Below, one piece after another: positions 1-11,039 of a stretch of 64,000 bases of DNA. A program made the translations under genes and the position numbers. The stretch lies in contig NC_081411.1 in assembly GCF_030272615.1 (NCBI RefSeq), positions 38,042,640 through 38,106,639 of the forward strand. Direction: 5' to 3'. The DNA comes from Cryptomeria japonica (taxonomy: Eukaryota > Streptophyta > Pinopsida > Cupressales > Cupressaceae). The first letter of the stretch is position 1, and each line of letters begins with the position of its first letter. The notes under the pieces were generated by a model, which worked only from the letters and a program-made list of their open reading frames with translations, searched no databases and was not told the origin of the DNA.

Positions 1-1490
1 GTCCTAAGGGGTTGTAGGAGACCATATGACCCCTTAGGATACCATATGACCCCTAATGACACCATATGGTGTCCTAAGTGGTCATAAGCTGTCCTAGGGG
101 TCATACGACACCATAAGACACATAACGATACCATATGGTGTCCAATGGGTCATTAGACACCATATGACCCTTAGAACACAATATGACCCCTAACAACATC
201 TAAGGGGTCATAGGACACTATATGATCCCTTAGAATAGCATAGGACCTATAATGATGCCAAATAGTGTCCTAAGGGGTCATAAAACACCATATGACCTTT
301 TTGGGCACCATATGGTGGTGTTATGGGTCGTATGGTATCCTGAGGGGTCATATGGCATCCTATGACCCCTTAAGACACCATATGATGTCGTTATGGGTCG
401 TATGGTGTGTTAAGGGGTCATATGGTGTGTTAAGGGATCATAGTATACCATATGACCTCTTAGGAAACAATATGACCTCTAATGACACCTAAGGGATCAT
501 ATGGTGTCCTAGGAGGTCATAGAATACCATATGGCCCTTTAGGACACCATACAACCCATAATGACACCATATGGAGTCCTAAGGGATCATATGGTGTCCT
601 AAGGGATCATAGAACACCATATTACCTGTTAGAACACCATATGACCCATAACGACACATAAGAGGTCATATGGAGTCCTAAGGGGTTATAAGACACCATA
701 TGACCCCTTAGCACACCATAAAACCCATAATGACACCAAATGGTGTCCTAAGGGGTCATAAAATAGTATATGACCTCTTAAGACACCATACGACCCATAA
801 TGACACCATATGGAGTCCTAAGGGGTCAAATAGTGTCCTAAGGGGTCATAGGAGACCATATGACCCCTAATGACATATGGTTTCCTAAGTGGTCATAAGG
901 TGTCCTAGGGGTCATATGACAACATAAGACACATAACGATACCATATGGTGTCCAAATGGTTCATAGGACACCATATGACCCTTAGAACACAATACGACC
1001 CCTAACAACAGCTAACAGGTCATATGGTATCCTAAGCAGTCATATGACATTATACGATCCCTTAGCACACCATAGGACCTATAATGACACCAAATAGTGT
1101 CCTGAGGGGTCATAAAACACCAAATGACCCTTTAGGACACCATATGGTGTTGCTATGGGTTGTATGGTGTCCTAAGGGGTCATATGACATCCTATGACCC
1201 CTTAGGACATCATATGGTGTTGTTATGGGCCGTATGGTGTGTTAAGGGGTCATATGGTGTCCTAAGGGGTCATAGGACATCATATGACCTCTAATGATAT
1301 GTAAGGGATCATATGGTATCCTAAGGGGTCATAGAATACCATATGACCCTTTAAGACACCATATGACCCATAACGACACCATATAGAGTCCTAAGAGGTC
1401 ATATGGTGTCCTAAGGGATCATAGAACACCATATAACCCATAACGACACCTAAGGGGTCATAATACAAGATATGACCCCTTAGTACACCA
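1..1490. repeat. Satellite of 20-bp units in mixed orientation, with 0.8-kb higher-order repeat
   Basis: The stretch is built from variants of CATATGGTGTCCTAAGGGGT and its reverse complement. Head-to-tail runs alternate with inverted units, so CATATG and AGGGGTCATATG-type dyads recur throughout. A second layer is visible: the segment beginning near 79 recurs near 889 (about 810 bp later), and the one beginning near 355 recurs near 1188 (about 833 bp later), each with many shared variant bases. The left edge is cut by the window. Open frames inside it, such as 292-492, are by-products of the repeat. No gene is seen. Confidence 0.93.
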
Positions 1491-1651
1491 TGCAACCCAT
1501 AAATATTATCCAACCATTCCATCCACACGATCCAAAGAAACCAATACGTTCATTATTTTCAAACATTCTACTTTATATCCTATCTTCTTTAAAAAAAATA
1601 ACCACCTTGTCAATCTTATCACCTTATATATATGCAAACAAAAAGAAGATA

Positions 1652-1677
1652 TATTGGAGGGAGAGGAAGAGATAGGG

Positions 1678-1724
<47 letters not shown>

Positions 1725-1797
1725 GGTATGGAGGAAGGGAGAAGGGGAGAGAGGGAGAGGGAGGGAGAAAGAGATGGAGGAGGGAGAGAGAGGGAGA

Positions 1798-1840
<43 letters not shown>

Positions 1841-1853
1841 AGAGAGAGGGAGA

Positions 1854-1891
<38 letters not shown>

Positions 1892-1925
1892 TTGTACATG
1901 CTTGAGAGGGGGAGAGAGGGAGACA
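1652..1925. repeat. Polypurine (GA)n microsatellite
   Basis: About 270 bp of almost pure purine on the plus strand, made of several perfect (GA)n runs separated by GGGA and GGAA variants. All frames on both strands stay open here (RE-rich or LS-rich), which is a compositional artefact and not coding. Confidence 0.97.
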
Positions 1926-1939
1926 ATAAACATACATAC

Positions 1940-2020
1940 ACATATATGTGTGTATATATATTTAATATATTATATATATACATATAGATATATATAAATA
2001 TTATATATATATACAATAGC
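1940..2020. repeat. AT-rich (TA)n tract
   Basis: Alternating TA/TG-TA runs directly follow the purine tract. It is simple sequence with no gene. Confidence 0.9.
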
Positions 2021-2054
2021 ATATTATACACACTCCCAAAATTTAAACAAACTT

Positions 2055-2335
2055 AGCTCGTATGCGCTATTTATAGTAAAAATAGCGCATATGCATTTTT
2101 TATAGTACAAATAGTGCATATGCGCTTTTTATAGTAAAAATAGCGCGTATGCACCTTTTTTAGTAAAAATAACACATACGCGCTTTTTTTAGTAAAAATA
2201 ATGCGTACGCACTTTTTTTAGTAAAAGTAGCACGTATGCGCTTTTTATAGTTAAGATAGAATGTACGCGCTTCTTACACCATAAGTACCTCATATGCACT
2301 TTTTATACCATAGGTACCCCGTACGTGCTTTTGTC
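2055..2335. repeat. 29-30 bp minisatellite with ATGCGC/GCGCAT core
   Basis: Eight to nine degenerate copies of a unit containing TATAGTAAAAATAGCGC followed by a CGTATGCGC-type core. Copies begin near 2072, 2101, 2130, 2160, 2190, 2220 and 2247, then degrade. The core is nearly self-complementary, so both ATGCGC and GCGCAT appear in each unit. Related cores recur near 15.7, 17.5, 26.1 and 53.8 kb. The pyrimidine-rich sequence following this array (TTTTCCTCC) resembles the sequence following the 53.8-kb array. Confidence 0.88.
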
Positions 2336-2759
2336 TATTTAGGCTTGGAAATAGGCCTCGATGACAAAGCTATAGTTTGGAAGTTTGATTTCCCTCCATT
2401 TTCCTCCCTTTTGGCGTGTTTTATTTTATCAACTTGGTTTCTTGACTTTGTCATCATCAGGTTTACACATCATCAAGTGGGTATTTCTTAAATTTCCACC
2501 ATATTCTCGCCCATCTTCTAAGCTTTCTAACCATATAATTTTTTTAAAATTTGAACAACAATAACATATTATTATTGAATTTCTTTTACCAGTGTCTCCA
2601 TAGTTCTCACAGACACACGTGCACCATTTTTTTAATAACCTTCGATATAATTATCCAAATTTTTAAAAAATTATATATTATTGTAGTGAACTTGATTCTT
2701 TACAATTTAAAAAAAAAAATTGCATTTTCAATTTTTTTAGTGCAACTTATGCTTCGCGC
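2336..2759. other. AT-rich spacer, nothing recognised
   Basis: AT-rich sequence with only short chance open frames (for example 2294-2491 and 2551-2763) and no motif or domain I recognise. Confidence 0.6.
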
Positions 2760-3215
2760 ATGAGTAGGTACCTAATTTTTCAGGATGTGCTCGACCGAAA
2801 AAATCATAAAAAAAAAATACTCAACAAAAAATTACAAAACAATACACATCTTCTAGTGCTCATTCTTAACTACCTTTCTACAAAAGGATTTGTCAAAATA
2901 CTAAATCTAAATATGACTTTTTTGATGCACATGTCAGACACTATGTTATGTTTTTCTAAAAAAATCAGGATCTATTTTTCGTCCATGAAGGATTTGACCC
3001 CCTTAATCTTATCCAATTTTGAAAAATTTTAGTAGTTTGTAAACTAGATTTAGAGTACTACAATATTTGTTCTTTAATTATCTTCATATCTTGAGTGGAT
3101 GACTTTCAAATTTTGCCTCCAAGTTCAGGTTCACTTGATTTTAGAAAAAAAAGTGTCCACTTATACCCCCCTTTTTGACCAACATCTTTGTGCACTTACC
3201 CTAATTCTATCTTTG
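2760..3215 (-). repeat. Diverged terminal-like module, copy A
   Basis: An AT-rich module of about 0.45 kb that shares landmarks, in the same order and orientation, with 7250-7693 and 11040-11693. The landmarks are a CAAAAGGATTT block, a GAGTACTAC-type block, a CTTGAGTGG/TTCAAATTTTG block and an end block. On the minus strand the end block starts GGGTAAGTGCACAAAG and contains AAAAAG and AAGTGG. Identity by eye is only about 55-65%. It may be the terminus of a DNA transposon family or a decayed long direct repeat. Confidence 0.45.
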
Positions 3216-3471
3216 AACTTACAATTAATCTATGAAGAGATTACGATAAAATAAATAAATCATAAAAAATTAGAATTCAATTGTAACACAATTACAATGT
3301 GCACAAAATAACATTAAGAAGAAGATAACTAATACAATGTTGTTTATGAAACCAAAATTGTATCAAATGTAGACAAATACAATGTTAAAGGGACAAAGAA
3401 AAACAATTATCATGATTAAATATAAAAAAGTTCACACAAATAACACAAACTCACATGCATATAAATTTGAT

Positions 3472-6400
3472 TCAATTTAATGTACCATCTGCATCCTCTC
3501 TCTTCTGCAATGCATCTATGATTGCCTCATGCTCTTCTACTGAAAGTGTCCACAATACCTTATTAGCAAGTCTACCTTTGTATCTTTCTAATTTGATGTT
3601 TGTTGCCACCACCAAATGAGAATAGTGTATAATCTTCTTTTCTGATTGGTAGTCTTCATAAGCTGGTAAGCCATTCCTTCTTGTTAAGTATTTGTGTAGC
3701 CATGTACCAACTACCACAACAGTCCCAACTGGATACTAAAAACCATCATCATCTACTTGATCACATATCAACTTTTTCTTAGGTTCTACATATCTAGCTA
3801 GCCAATACTCAACCTGCTCATCATTATCCTCAGGTGCAACAACAACATACACATGTTCTAGAAAACAAATATATAATTTAAAGTTATAAATAAATTGAAT
3901 TAAATTACCAGATTGTATGAGGTCTGAAACATGATCATAATCTTTTGATGCAAATGCATGATCGGGGTCTTCATTTCTTCTAACATCTTCATATTGTGTC
4001 TCAGTAGGTGTTAAGGATTTGTGTTGCCATTCTTTGACCCATTCTGTATTCTCGCATTCTTCCCATTCACCTGCAACACAAAATTGATAAAAACATGTAA
4101 GCTCTCTAGTCCATATACTCCAAGTGTTAGAATTAGAACTCTTAAATGAATTCCATCTAGCTGACCCATTGATTATATCACAATCATATCTTGGAAGGGT
4201 ATTCTCCTCTTTAACTAACCAGAAGAAATGTCTAATTGTAGAGTTCTGACTTGATCCTATGGATAAATTTGCACTACACCAATTCACAATTGCACTTGCA
4301 TTTTTAAATTTAGCCTTTTCCTCAAATTTGAGTTGTTCTCTCCAAAGGGCTCTCTAAACACATGCACCGACACTGTCATGTTCTCATTTCCCATGTCTAG
4401 CCTCAAAAAAACTCCACATGTGTTTGATATTAGTTTTCTTATGAATCCTACTCAACCATTAAAACATTCTAGCATTCTTGAATTCCCTTGTGCAATTATC
4501 AGACCATATTAGATGTTGTGTCATCTGAATTTCTCTCTCCCTCAAATTATGAAAAAAGGTCTTGTAGTAAAACTGGACAAACTCAGATGAGTGTAATTTA
4601 TTAGCTCTCATATAGAAATGGTACTCTCTCAAAGTTTTGTGATCCTCTTCTGTACTATCTGGTGCATGCCTATAGACAATATGGACAAAATTTGATACTT
4701 GCACTGAATTGTAGTATTGTGATTGGACCTCATCTTGTGGTGCAAGCATGTAGTTCTCTGCAAAGTCAACAACCAAAAGTATACTACCAAGAAGAAATGT
4801 ATCCTTACATATTCAGGTATGATGTTACTCTTGAATTCATTCATAAATGCATGAACACTAACTTTTTTAGTGATTAGATCACATCGTTTTCCAACCTTTC
4901 CATCCTTTAGTGGATACTCAATAGTTTTAAATCTTTTAACATCAACTAATTGTTGTCCAAAATCATTTGAAAGATTTTCATGCAAACATTCATCCAACAA
5001 TGCAAGATTGCCACATATATCACATACACCAGAAACACATGCATTGAAAAGAAAATTTTGTTCATTTAGTGGGTTGCAAAACAAACTTGAAATAAACTCC
5101 TTTATAGTATCAGGTGGTATATTTATACCACATTCTTGGAACATTCCATTACTATGCATGGTAACACATATATATCTAAATACATCATAATGGTAGCGAA
5201 ATTGAACATGAGTTTTGCAACAAGATGTGACTCTTTCCTTGTTAATTCAAGGTTTACACTTTTCAAAAGACCTTTGACAAATGCTAATAGTCAACACCTT
5301 ATCATCCAAATTTTTTTTATACAATTCAGTTTTAGTCATGTCCAATAGGTGTTTTGGATGTGGATCACAAATTTTTGACCCAACTCTTAATTTAAGAACA
5401 TCTCTAACATTAGGTGATACTCTCGTATTATTGTGCCAGGATTTTTCGATCAAATTTTTGACTTCACCAGTAAGTTTCATATCAAACCTTGGTAGTCTAC
5501 CACTAAAAGTCCACAATTTGTTTGCCGGATCACTTTCAAAATTAACTCTTCTTTTTATAGCTCTTGACAAAGTTTTACAATGAATATTAAGATATCCACT
5601 TATGTTACTCATCATTCTTTTATTAGAAGTTGTTTGGCTTATTAAAGCTGTTGTTATTGCCCGTCGTGCCACATTTTTATCTTTAGAACAACTTTTCTTT
5701 CCAATTGTATCAAAGGCGCTAGCAACAGTCGATACAACTTGTTTTAAAGACTCATCCTTCTTCTTGGATTTGACATAAAAGCCTAACTTCTTCATCACTT
5801 TTCACATTTTAGTCATTTTAACTAGTTGTACCATTAATTGATATTGGAACCCAAATTTCTTATTATAAAAAAAATGTCTAAACAATCTATTTGCATGTGT
5901 CCTAATCTGTCTCCATGAAACCAAGCCAGGAAGGTTGTCTAGTACATCACTTTTAATTTTAAAATTTTCTTTCATTTGATTATCATTCAAACATGTTTCA
6001 TTTTCAAGTGGTGTTTCCATGTCTACATACACATTATTGGTTTTAGTTGCAAGTGGATTTTTAATTTCATTTGGAGTTTCAAATTCAGTTTCAATTTTAG
6101 TTTCAAGTTGAGATCTAGTTTCATTTGGCATTTCAATTTAGATTTCAATTTCAGTTTCAACTTGAGTTCTAATTTCATTTGGGGTTTGATTTTCAATTAG
6201 AATTTCATTTAATAAGTAACCCGCTTCTACTAAATCACCAATTTCTTCATGAGAAAAAACATAGGGCTATGAAGACATACATGTATCCAATAATGGATTA
6301 GAAGATGCACCTAAATTAAATGGTTCTATTGTGTTTCCTTCGTCAGCATTTATGGTCTCATTGATGTTCTCCTCTTCTAAAATGATTGTGGAACTTGAAG

Positions 6401-6521
6401 CTCCTTGTCTCATTGTTGATCTTCTCTCTCATTAACGCATTGCCTCCTTCTCCCTATTTTCTGCAATCTCCTTAGTTGTCAGAACCTTCCTTTGTGTCTT
6501 CCTGTGTTGATTTGATCCCAT
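3472..6521 (-). pseudogene. Decayed multi-exon gene with DDE-like transposase domain, animal-type family
   Basis: Minus-strand segments line up in order as one protein. A likely start is M at 6521 (MGSNQHRK, basic). Then come a Glu/Thr-rich repeated stretch (about 5.8-6.2 kb, NEIRTQVE-like units) and a conserved block (5247-5798) with KLWTFSGRLPR, TRVSPN, HLLDMTKTELY and ISICQRSFEKCKP. A Cys-rich block (4629-5159, VSGVCDICGN) follows, then DFAENY...QDEVQSQYYNS...SDNCTREFKN (4459-4776) and an ARHGK-x-EHDSVGAC block near 4400. These look like the D...D...HGK-D/E core of a family I remember from cnidarian and fish genomes. The C-terminal part (3472-4287) holds VYVVVAPEDNDEQ and a possible 51-nt intron (3858-3908, GT/AG, in frame). 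In-frame stops fall after REFKNARMF, twice around the HGK block, after DDDGF and elsewhere, and frames shift between blocks, so it is not functional as read. The transposase call is inference. Confidence 0.6.
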
Positions 6522-6629
6522 GGCTACACCAAAATTTGAATTCGAATCGATCTCCTTACCAAATTGACAATAAGACAAACAAAGAGAATGATTAATCAAA
6601 ACATTCTCTTTGCAGATCATACCTATCAA

Positions 6630-7249
6630 GCAATGATTGAAAGATCATTCAATCATTGGGATTTGTGCTTGTGGGCCAGATTCTCGCCCAACGGATCTTT
6701 TTAGAAATGAGTGACCGTTATTTAATGAAATAGGCGCCCATTTTTTAAAATGGGCACCTGTTTCGCTTTCAATGGTACAAAGAGAAATGGGCTCCCATTT
6801 GTTAAAATTAGGGGCAAGAAACAATCCTTAGCTTTTTTTCTTTCTTCGGGATAGGCTTGGTCCCACCAAGCCTATGCTTGGACCTCCAAAAAAATGACTA
6901 AGGTAAAACGACATAAGAGTTCTACCTTGGCCTAATTTTTTTAGGGCCTTTCTAATTGAATTTTTTGACGAAACGAAAACCCATTAGAGTTTTCAGCGTC
7001 CTGATTTTAGAAATGTAAATTTCATAGTGATAATTTTACTTTTACTATTTTTGTATTATTTATTAATCAAAAGTGGAACCTAAACCTAAAATACCAAGGT
7101 TGACTAAAACTTTAATAACTTTTTTGTTTTTAGGATTTTAGAAAAATAAATTATATGACATCAATCTAAATACAATTCTTTTGAATATTAAAAAACAAAA
7201 ATTGAAAAATATGAAATTTTCATCAAATTATGGTGGTCATACACCTGAT
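6630..7249. other. AT-rich 5' flank of the transposase-like gene
   Basis: There is no coding signal. Small dyads such as GGCGCCCATTTTTTAAAATGGGC (parted at its centre) near 6750 and a GGCTTGGTCCCACCAAGCC hairpin near 6855 could belong to the 5' end or promoter of the element. Confidence 0.4.
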
Positions 7250-7693
7250 GTTTTGAAAATATACTTTATTGTCAGTTAAAAATTAGTAAAAAATAATATA
7301 TTCAATAAAAAAATAAGAAAAAATATTCTCATCAATATTTGGTGTCTTAGGTATCATTTCCCAAAAGGATTTACAAAAATTCATTTATTTGCATTAAAAA
7401 AGGGTGGTCATACACATGTGGTATGGTCCTAAAACAGGCATTTTGAAAAACTGGTTTTTAAACATGCCTACTAAAAAGGGATTTCTAGCATGTGGGTATT
7501 AAAATAAATTTTATATTTGAAAAGTAGAGTTTGAGCACTACATTTTCTATTGCTAAAGTTTTTTGAGATTCAATCTCTAAGTGCATCAAATTTTGACATC
7601 AATCAATAGAAAATTTGAAAAATAGAGAAAACACTTCCACTTTTTGCCCAAAAGTGGGACTCAACTTCTTGCAGCCACCCTAATCTATAATGA
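7250..7693 (-). repeat. Diverged terminal-like module, copy B
   Basis: Same landmarks as 2760-3215: CAAAAGGATTT near 7370, GAGCACTAC near 7534, TCAAATTTTG near 7588 and an end block. On the minus strand the end block starts GGGTGGCTGCAAGAAG and holds CACTTTTGGGCAAAAAG. It lies on the 5' side of the transposase-like gene in direct, not inverted, orientation relative to copy A. GGTGGTCATACAC occurs twice (about 7231 and 7405). Confidence 0.45.
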
Positions 7694-8215
7694 CATTCAT
7701 TTTTCCATTCCATTTAAAATATAATCGGCCAAGGTTTTCTAATTCAGCTATATTAAATATACACAATAAAACCATATCAACACCCCACAATAATTTTCAA
7801 ACCAAATTCCCATTTATATAAGCATATTTATATGCTATACATATAAAGATATAATTTAATTTATAGATATATAATAATTAACTAAAATTGATGTTTATAT
7901 TTTAAAATAAAATCATCATTTCCATTCTTTTCGAAATGGATTATCTAATCTCATCTTTTCCAACTCAACTATATACTTTCCAAAAATATAAATTTAAAAA
8001 CTAAAACCGATAATTATTTTTCCAACATAAATTAAATCCATTTATATTTTCCTCAAATGAAATATCCAATTTAACCTTTTTTCCCAGAACAGGTTTATTT
8101 CTTTGCATATATAAAAAAATTAAAATTAAATATTAATTAATATATATATTAGTAATAATTAATAATATATATACTAATTAATAATTAATAATTAAAAATT
8201 ACTATATTTTTTTTC
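7694..8215. other. AT-rich spacer, nothing recognised
   Basis: Very AT-rich DNA with TTAATTAATAAT runs. No frame, RNA or element is recognised. Confidence 0.6.
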
Positions 8216-8239
8216 TTTGGTTTTGGGTTATACCACAGA

Positions 8240-8415
8240 CACCACCACGTGGCTCCCATTACCAATGGGAGGGGTTGTGGGGATGATTTCGTGGTCTCCC
8301 CACAACCACAGCTGTGTGGAGACCACGACATGGCCTCCATGCCCTGGTCTCTACCCATGGCTTGGGGAAGCCATGGCTCCCCAACCATGGGTCGAGCCCA
8401 TGGTTCGTCTGTTAA
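8240..8415. repeat. GC-rich inverted-repeat island
   Basis: A sharp GC-rich island in AT-rich DNA, with perfect hairpins. GTGGTCTCC pairs with GGAGACCAC across an 18-nt loop, and AACCATGGG pairs with CCCATGGTT across TCGAG. CCATGGC-type repeats lie between them. Both strands stay open here, but no protein family is recognised. It may be a short foldback element. Confidence 0.6.
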
Positions 8416-8436
8416 CTGTCCCCCCCCAAAACTCAT

Positions 8437-8439
8437 TCT

Positions 8440-8531
<92 letters not shown>
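8437..8531. repeat. (TA)n microsatellite
   Basis: About 90 bp of alternating TA with two TG interruptions. Confidence 0.97.
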
Positions 8532-8534
<3 letters not shown>

Positions 8535-8651
8535 TTATTTTATTTTTAATAAAATGAAAATATCCCATTTTCTTGTTGTCTCAGACTCAAAATTTTGTGA
8601 GAAAATTCTGAGAAAAAAAAAGAGATTTTCTGAAAAATACATAATGATTTC

Positions 8652-8652
<1 letters not shown>

Positions 8653-8687
<35 letters not shown>

Positions 8688-8688
8688 A
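8653..8688. repeat. (CA)n(TA)n microsatellite
   Basis: A short perfect CA run passes into a TA run. Confidence 0.95.
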
Positions 8689-10138
8689 CACCCATGTTGG
8701 GCAAATTTGAACAAATTTTGAAACTCTAAATTCATAAGAACCAACTAATTTTTCAATTTAAAACTCGAATTTGAATGCATTCATATGGAATTTTAACAAA
8801 ATTTCACTGTGAACAGCCACCCCCAAATTTTGATTTTGAAATCAATTTGAGCAAATAAGAGTTTGATTTGGAAGTGGGAAGATGAATCAAGGGTTTAAAT
8901 ATGAAATTTAACTAAACTCTTCCTATTCCACAAATCTAAAAGATTTTCAAACAAAACACACATATAGATTTTCTTTCAATTTCAAGATGAAATTTCTTAA
9001 AACCCAAGAAATTAAAATAAGAATCCAACCTCTTAAAGGAATCCTAGAAGAGATTTGAAGGAGAGCCCAACTTGTAACTGCAAGATCTCTTCCAACCAAA
9101 ATGCCCCCAAAAATTTGCCATCCCCAAAAACAAATCTCAAATTTCTATTTGAAAAATTAGTTAAAAAGAAATTTTGACCTAAAGTCTATTTTTAGGTTAA
9201 AATTATTTTCAACCAAATAAAAATCATTTCCATACAATTTAATATCCAAAAATTGCCTTTCTTCCCAAAATTGATTTTCTCAAATAAATTAAAACTAACA
9301 TTTTTGTTTCCAAAATATCAATGAGGGTCATGGATATTAATTTTCAATTCTATTTAACCTTTTCTTTCAAAATGCATATACTTAATTAATTCATCATTTA
9401 AAAATAACCATTTAACCAAAATTGCTAGAAATATGAATTAAGCAATATGATTTATTGATTAATCACACAAAGGGGTCCTATTTAATTTAGTCCCTTTAAT
9501 TTATGAATGCATAAAAATACATTTAATCTAATTAAATACTTAGGATATAATAATTAATTTTACCAAACGCACAACACGTAACTCAAGAACATCAAACAAA
9601 TACATGACCCGCATACTCAACAAAGGGGAAAACTGACGAATGACTGACGAAACCCAATTGAACATGACTAGGGTAAAACATAGGGTCTTATGACTACCCA
9701 ATCCACTTCCATTAGACCAATAAGGCACACTTAGATTGCGAAGCCAAGTGGAGATGATACCTTGTACCTACACGTTACTTGTACCTGCAATCTCCTACAA
9801 AAATGAACCACACATGCATACATATATATTCAATGAAAGTGTTAGCCCAGGGTTAATAACATGAATCAAAAGAACAACTATTCATATATAAGAATCAATG
9901 TGTAATCAACATTTACTGGTACACACATCAAGCATAACACTTGACTATAACATCACAACATGGTAAATCAACCATTCAAGAAAGCCACTTAAGAAGTCAA
10001 CCAAGGCCAAACAGGGTTTAAAAAGTCCGATTAGGGCAAGGGTACTACAAATGTAATATCTTTCAGGAAGAGGATTTGGTCGATCATTGGAGATCAAATT
10101 GGGCTTATGTAAGAGGATTTAGTCCTCCAATATTGAGT
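8689..10138. other. AT-rich intergenic DNA, probable retroelement debris
   Basis: No sustained frame or domain. The stretch at about 9540-9800 is less AT-rich and looks like untranslated repeat sequence (TACCTGCAATCTCCTACAAAAA), but I cannot assign it. Confidence 0.5.
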
Positions 10139-10605
10139 TTAACCGGAATTGTACTCAGGCATAGGAGATGCTATCTTTTATAGTTCAACAATTCTCTAGA
10201 TTGTAGTTTGAATTTTTATGTAGTTAGTGAGACTCCTTTTGTGATGAGGAGTGTGCTCTAGGCTATTGGCCTTCCTGCAAGTGCAAACCCCTTAATTGTA
10301 ATTCACATACTTACTGTAGAATTATTATTTGACTATGGGTAGGCTTCCCACCATGATTTTTCCCTTTACCAGGTTTTCCACGTACAAATATTGGTGTTGT
10401 GTGGATGGTATTTATTCTATGATTATTTTTTATGATTAATTGGTTTGAATGCTATTCTAGTAATTGGTTTAAGTATTTTGGTATTAATGTTTTGGGTTCT
10501 GGTATTAAAGTTTCAAATGCACATGGTTTTGGTAATCTCTGACAACTGATTCATCCCCCTCCCCCCCCTCTTAGTTGTTTTCCAGTTATTTGAACTATCT
10601 AACAA
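10139..10605 (+). mobile_element. LTR fragment (3' part), same family as the 13.6/21.5-kb LTRs
   Basis: It shares, in order, the blocks AGATGCTATC, ACTCCTTTTGTGATGA, GTGTGCTCTAGGC, GGCCTTCCTGCAAGTG, GGTTTTCC and the pyrimidine run before CTCTTAG with the reverse complement of the two 933-bp LTRs. The 5' half is missing and no primer-binding site follows, so it is a truncated or solo LTR. It is an old fossil. Confidence 0.8.
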
Positions 10606-10679
10606 TGTCTAAGTTCACAATGATGGTTCCCACTTTCACCCACAAAGAAAAAACAAGATCATAAGAAAAAAAATTCAGA
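10606..10679. other. Short spacer
   Basis: Nothing recognised between the LTR fragment and the next repeat cluster. Confidence 0.4.
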
Positions 10680-10900
10680 GGGGGTTTGAGCGAAGTGGGG
10701 GTGTTCAAATGAACTACCCATTGGGGATCAAGTGAACCCCCCACATTTCTCGAACCCCCTCTTTCGAGCGAACCACCTTTAATGCTTGTTTATGTCAATT
10801 TTTAATTATATTTGGAGGTTTCTCTTGAACCCCCCTTCATTCAAACTCCCCTAAAAAGGGGGGGTTCGCTCGAATCCCCCTTCGTCCGAACCCCTTTTCT
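10680..10900. repeat. Cluster of TTCGAGCGAACCCCC-like motifs in both orientations
   Basis: Within 220 bp there are about six occurrences of a G/C-run plus TTCGxxCGAA motif, some forward and some inverted, for example GGGGGTTCGCTCGAA next to TTCGTCCGAACCCC. The arrangement is foldback-like and could be the end of a small inverted-repeat element. Confidence 0.65.
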
Positions 10901-11039
10901 TACACTTCTTTGAAACTCTCTACATTTTTTGCAGATTTTTGGCCTTCAAACCTTTGTTTGAAGGCTCAAATAGAATGATCTTGACAAACCAAAATGTATT
11001 ATGGTAGTCCTCGAATAAATCTTTCCAATGACTATAATT
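10901..11039. other. AT-rich spacer
   Basis: No feature recognised. Confidence 0.4.

Noticed and set aside
1506-2031. Overlapping open frames on both strands (RE-rich and LS-rich)
   Set aside because: All come from the (GA)n tract, which lacks stop codons by composition.
2055-2335. CRISPR-like array
   Set aside because: Units are degenerate, contiguous and without unique spacers; the context is plant nuclear DNA.
2760-3032. 90-codon open frame
   Set aside because: It lies inside the AT-rich terminal module, and the equivalent region of the other module copies is not open.
8185-8568. Open frames over 8.2-8.57 kb on both strands
   Set aside because: They run through the hairpin island into the (TA)n tract (YIYIYI products) and no domain is present.
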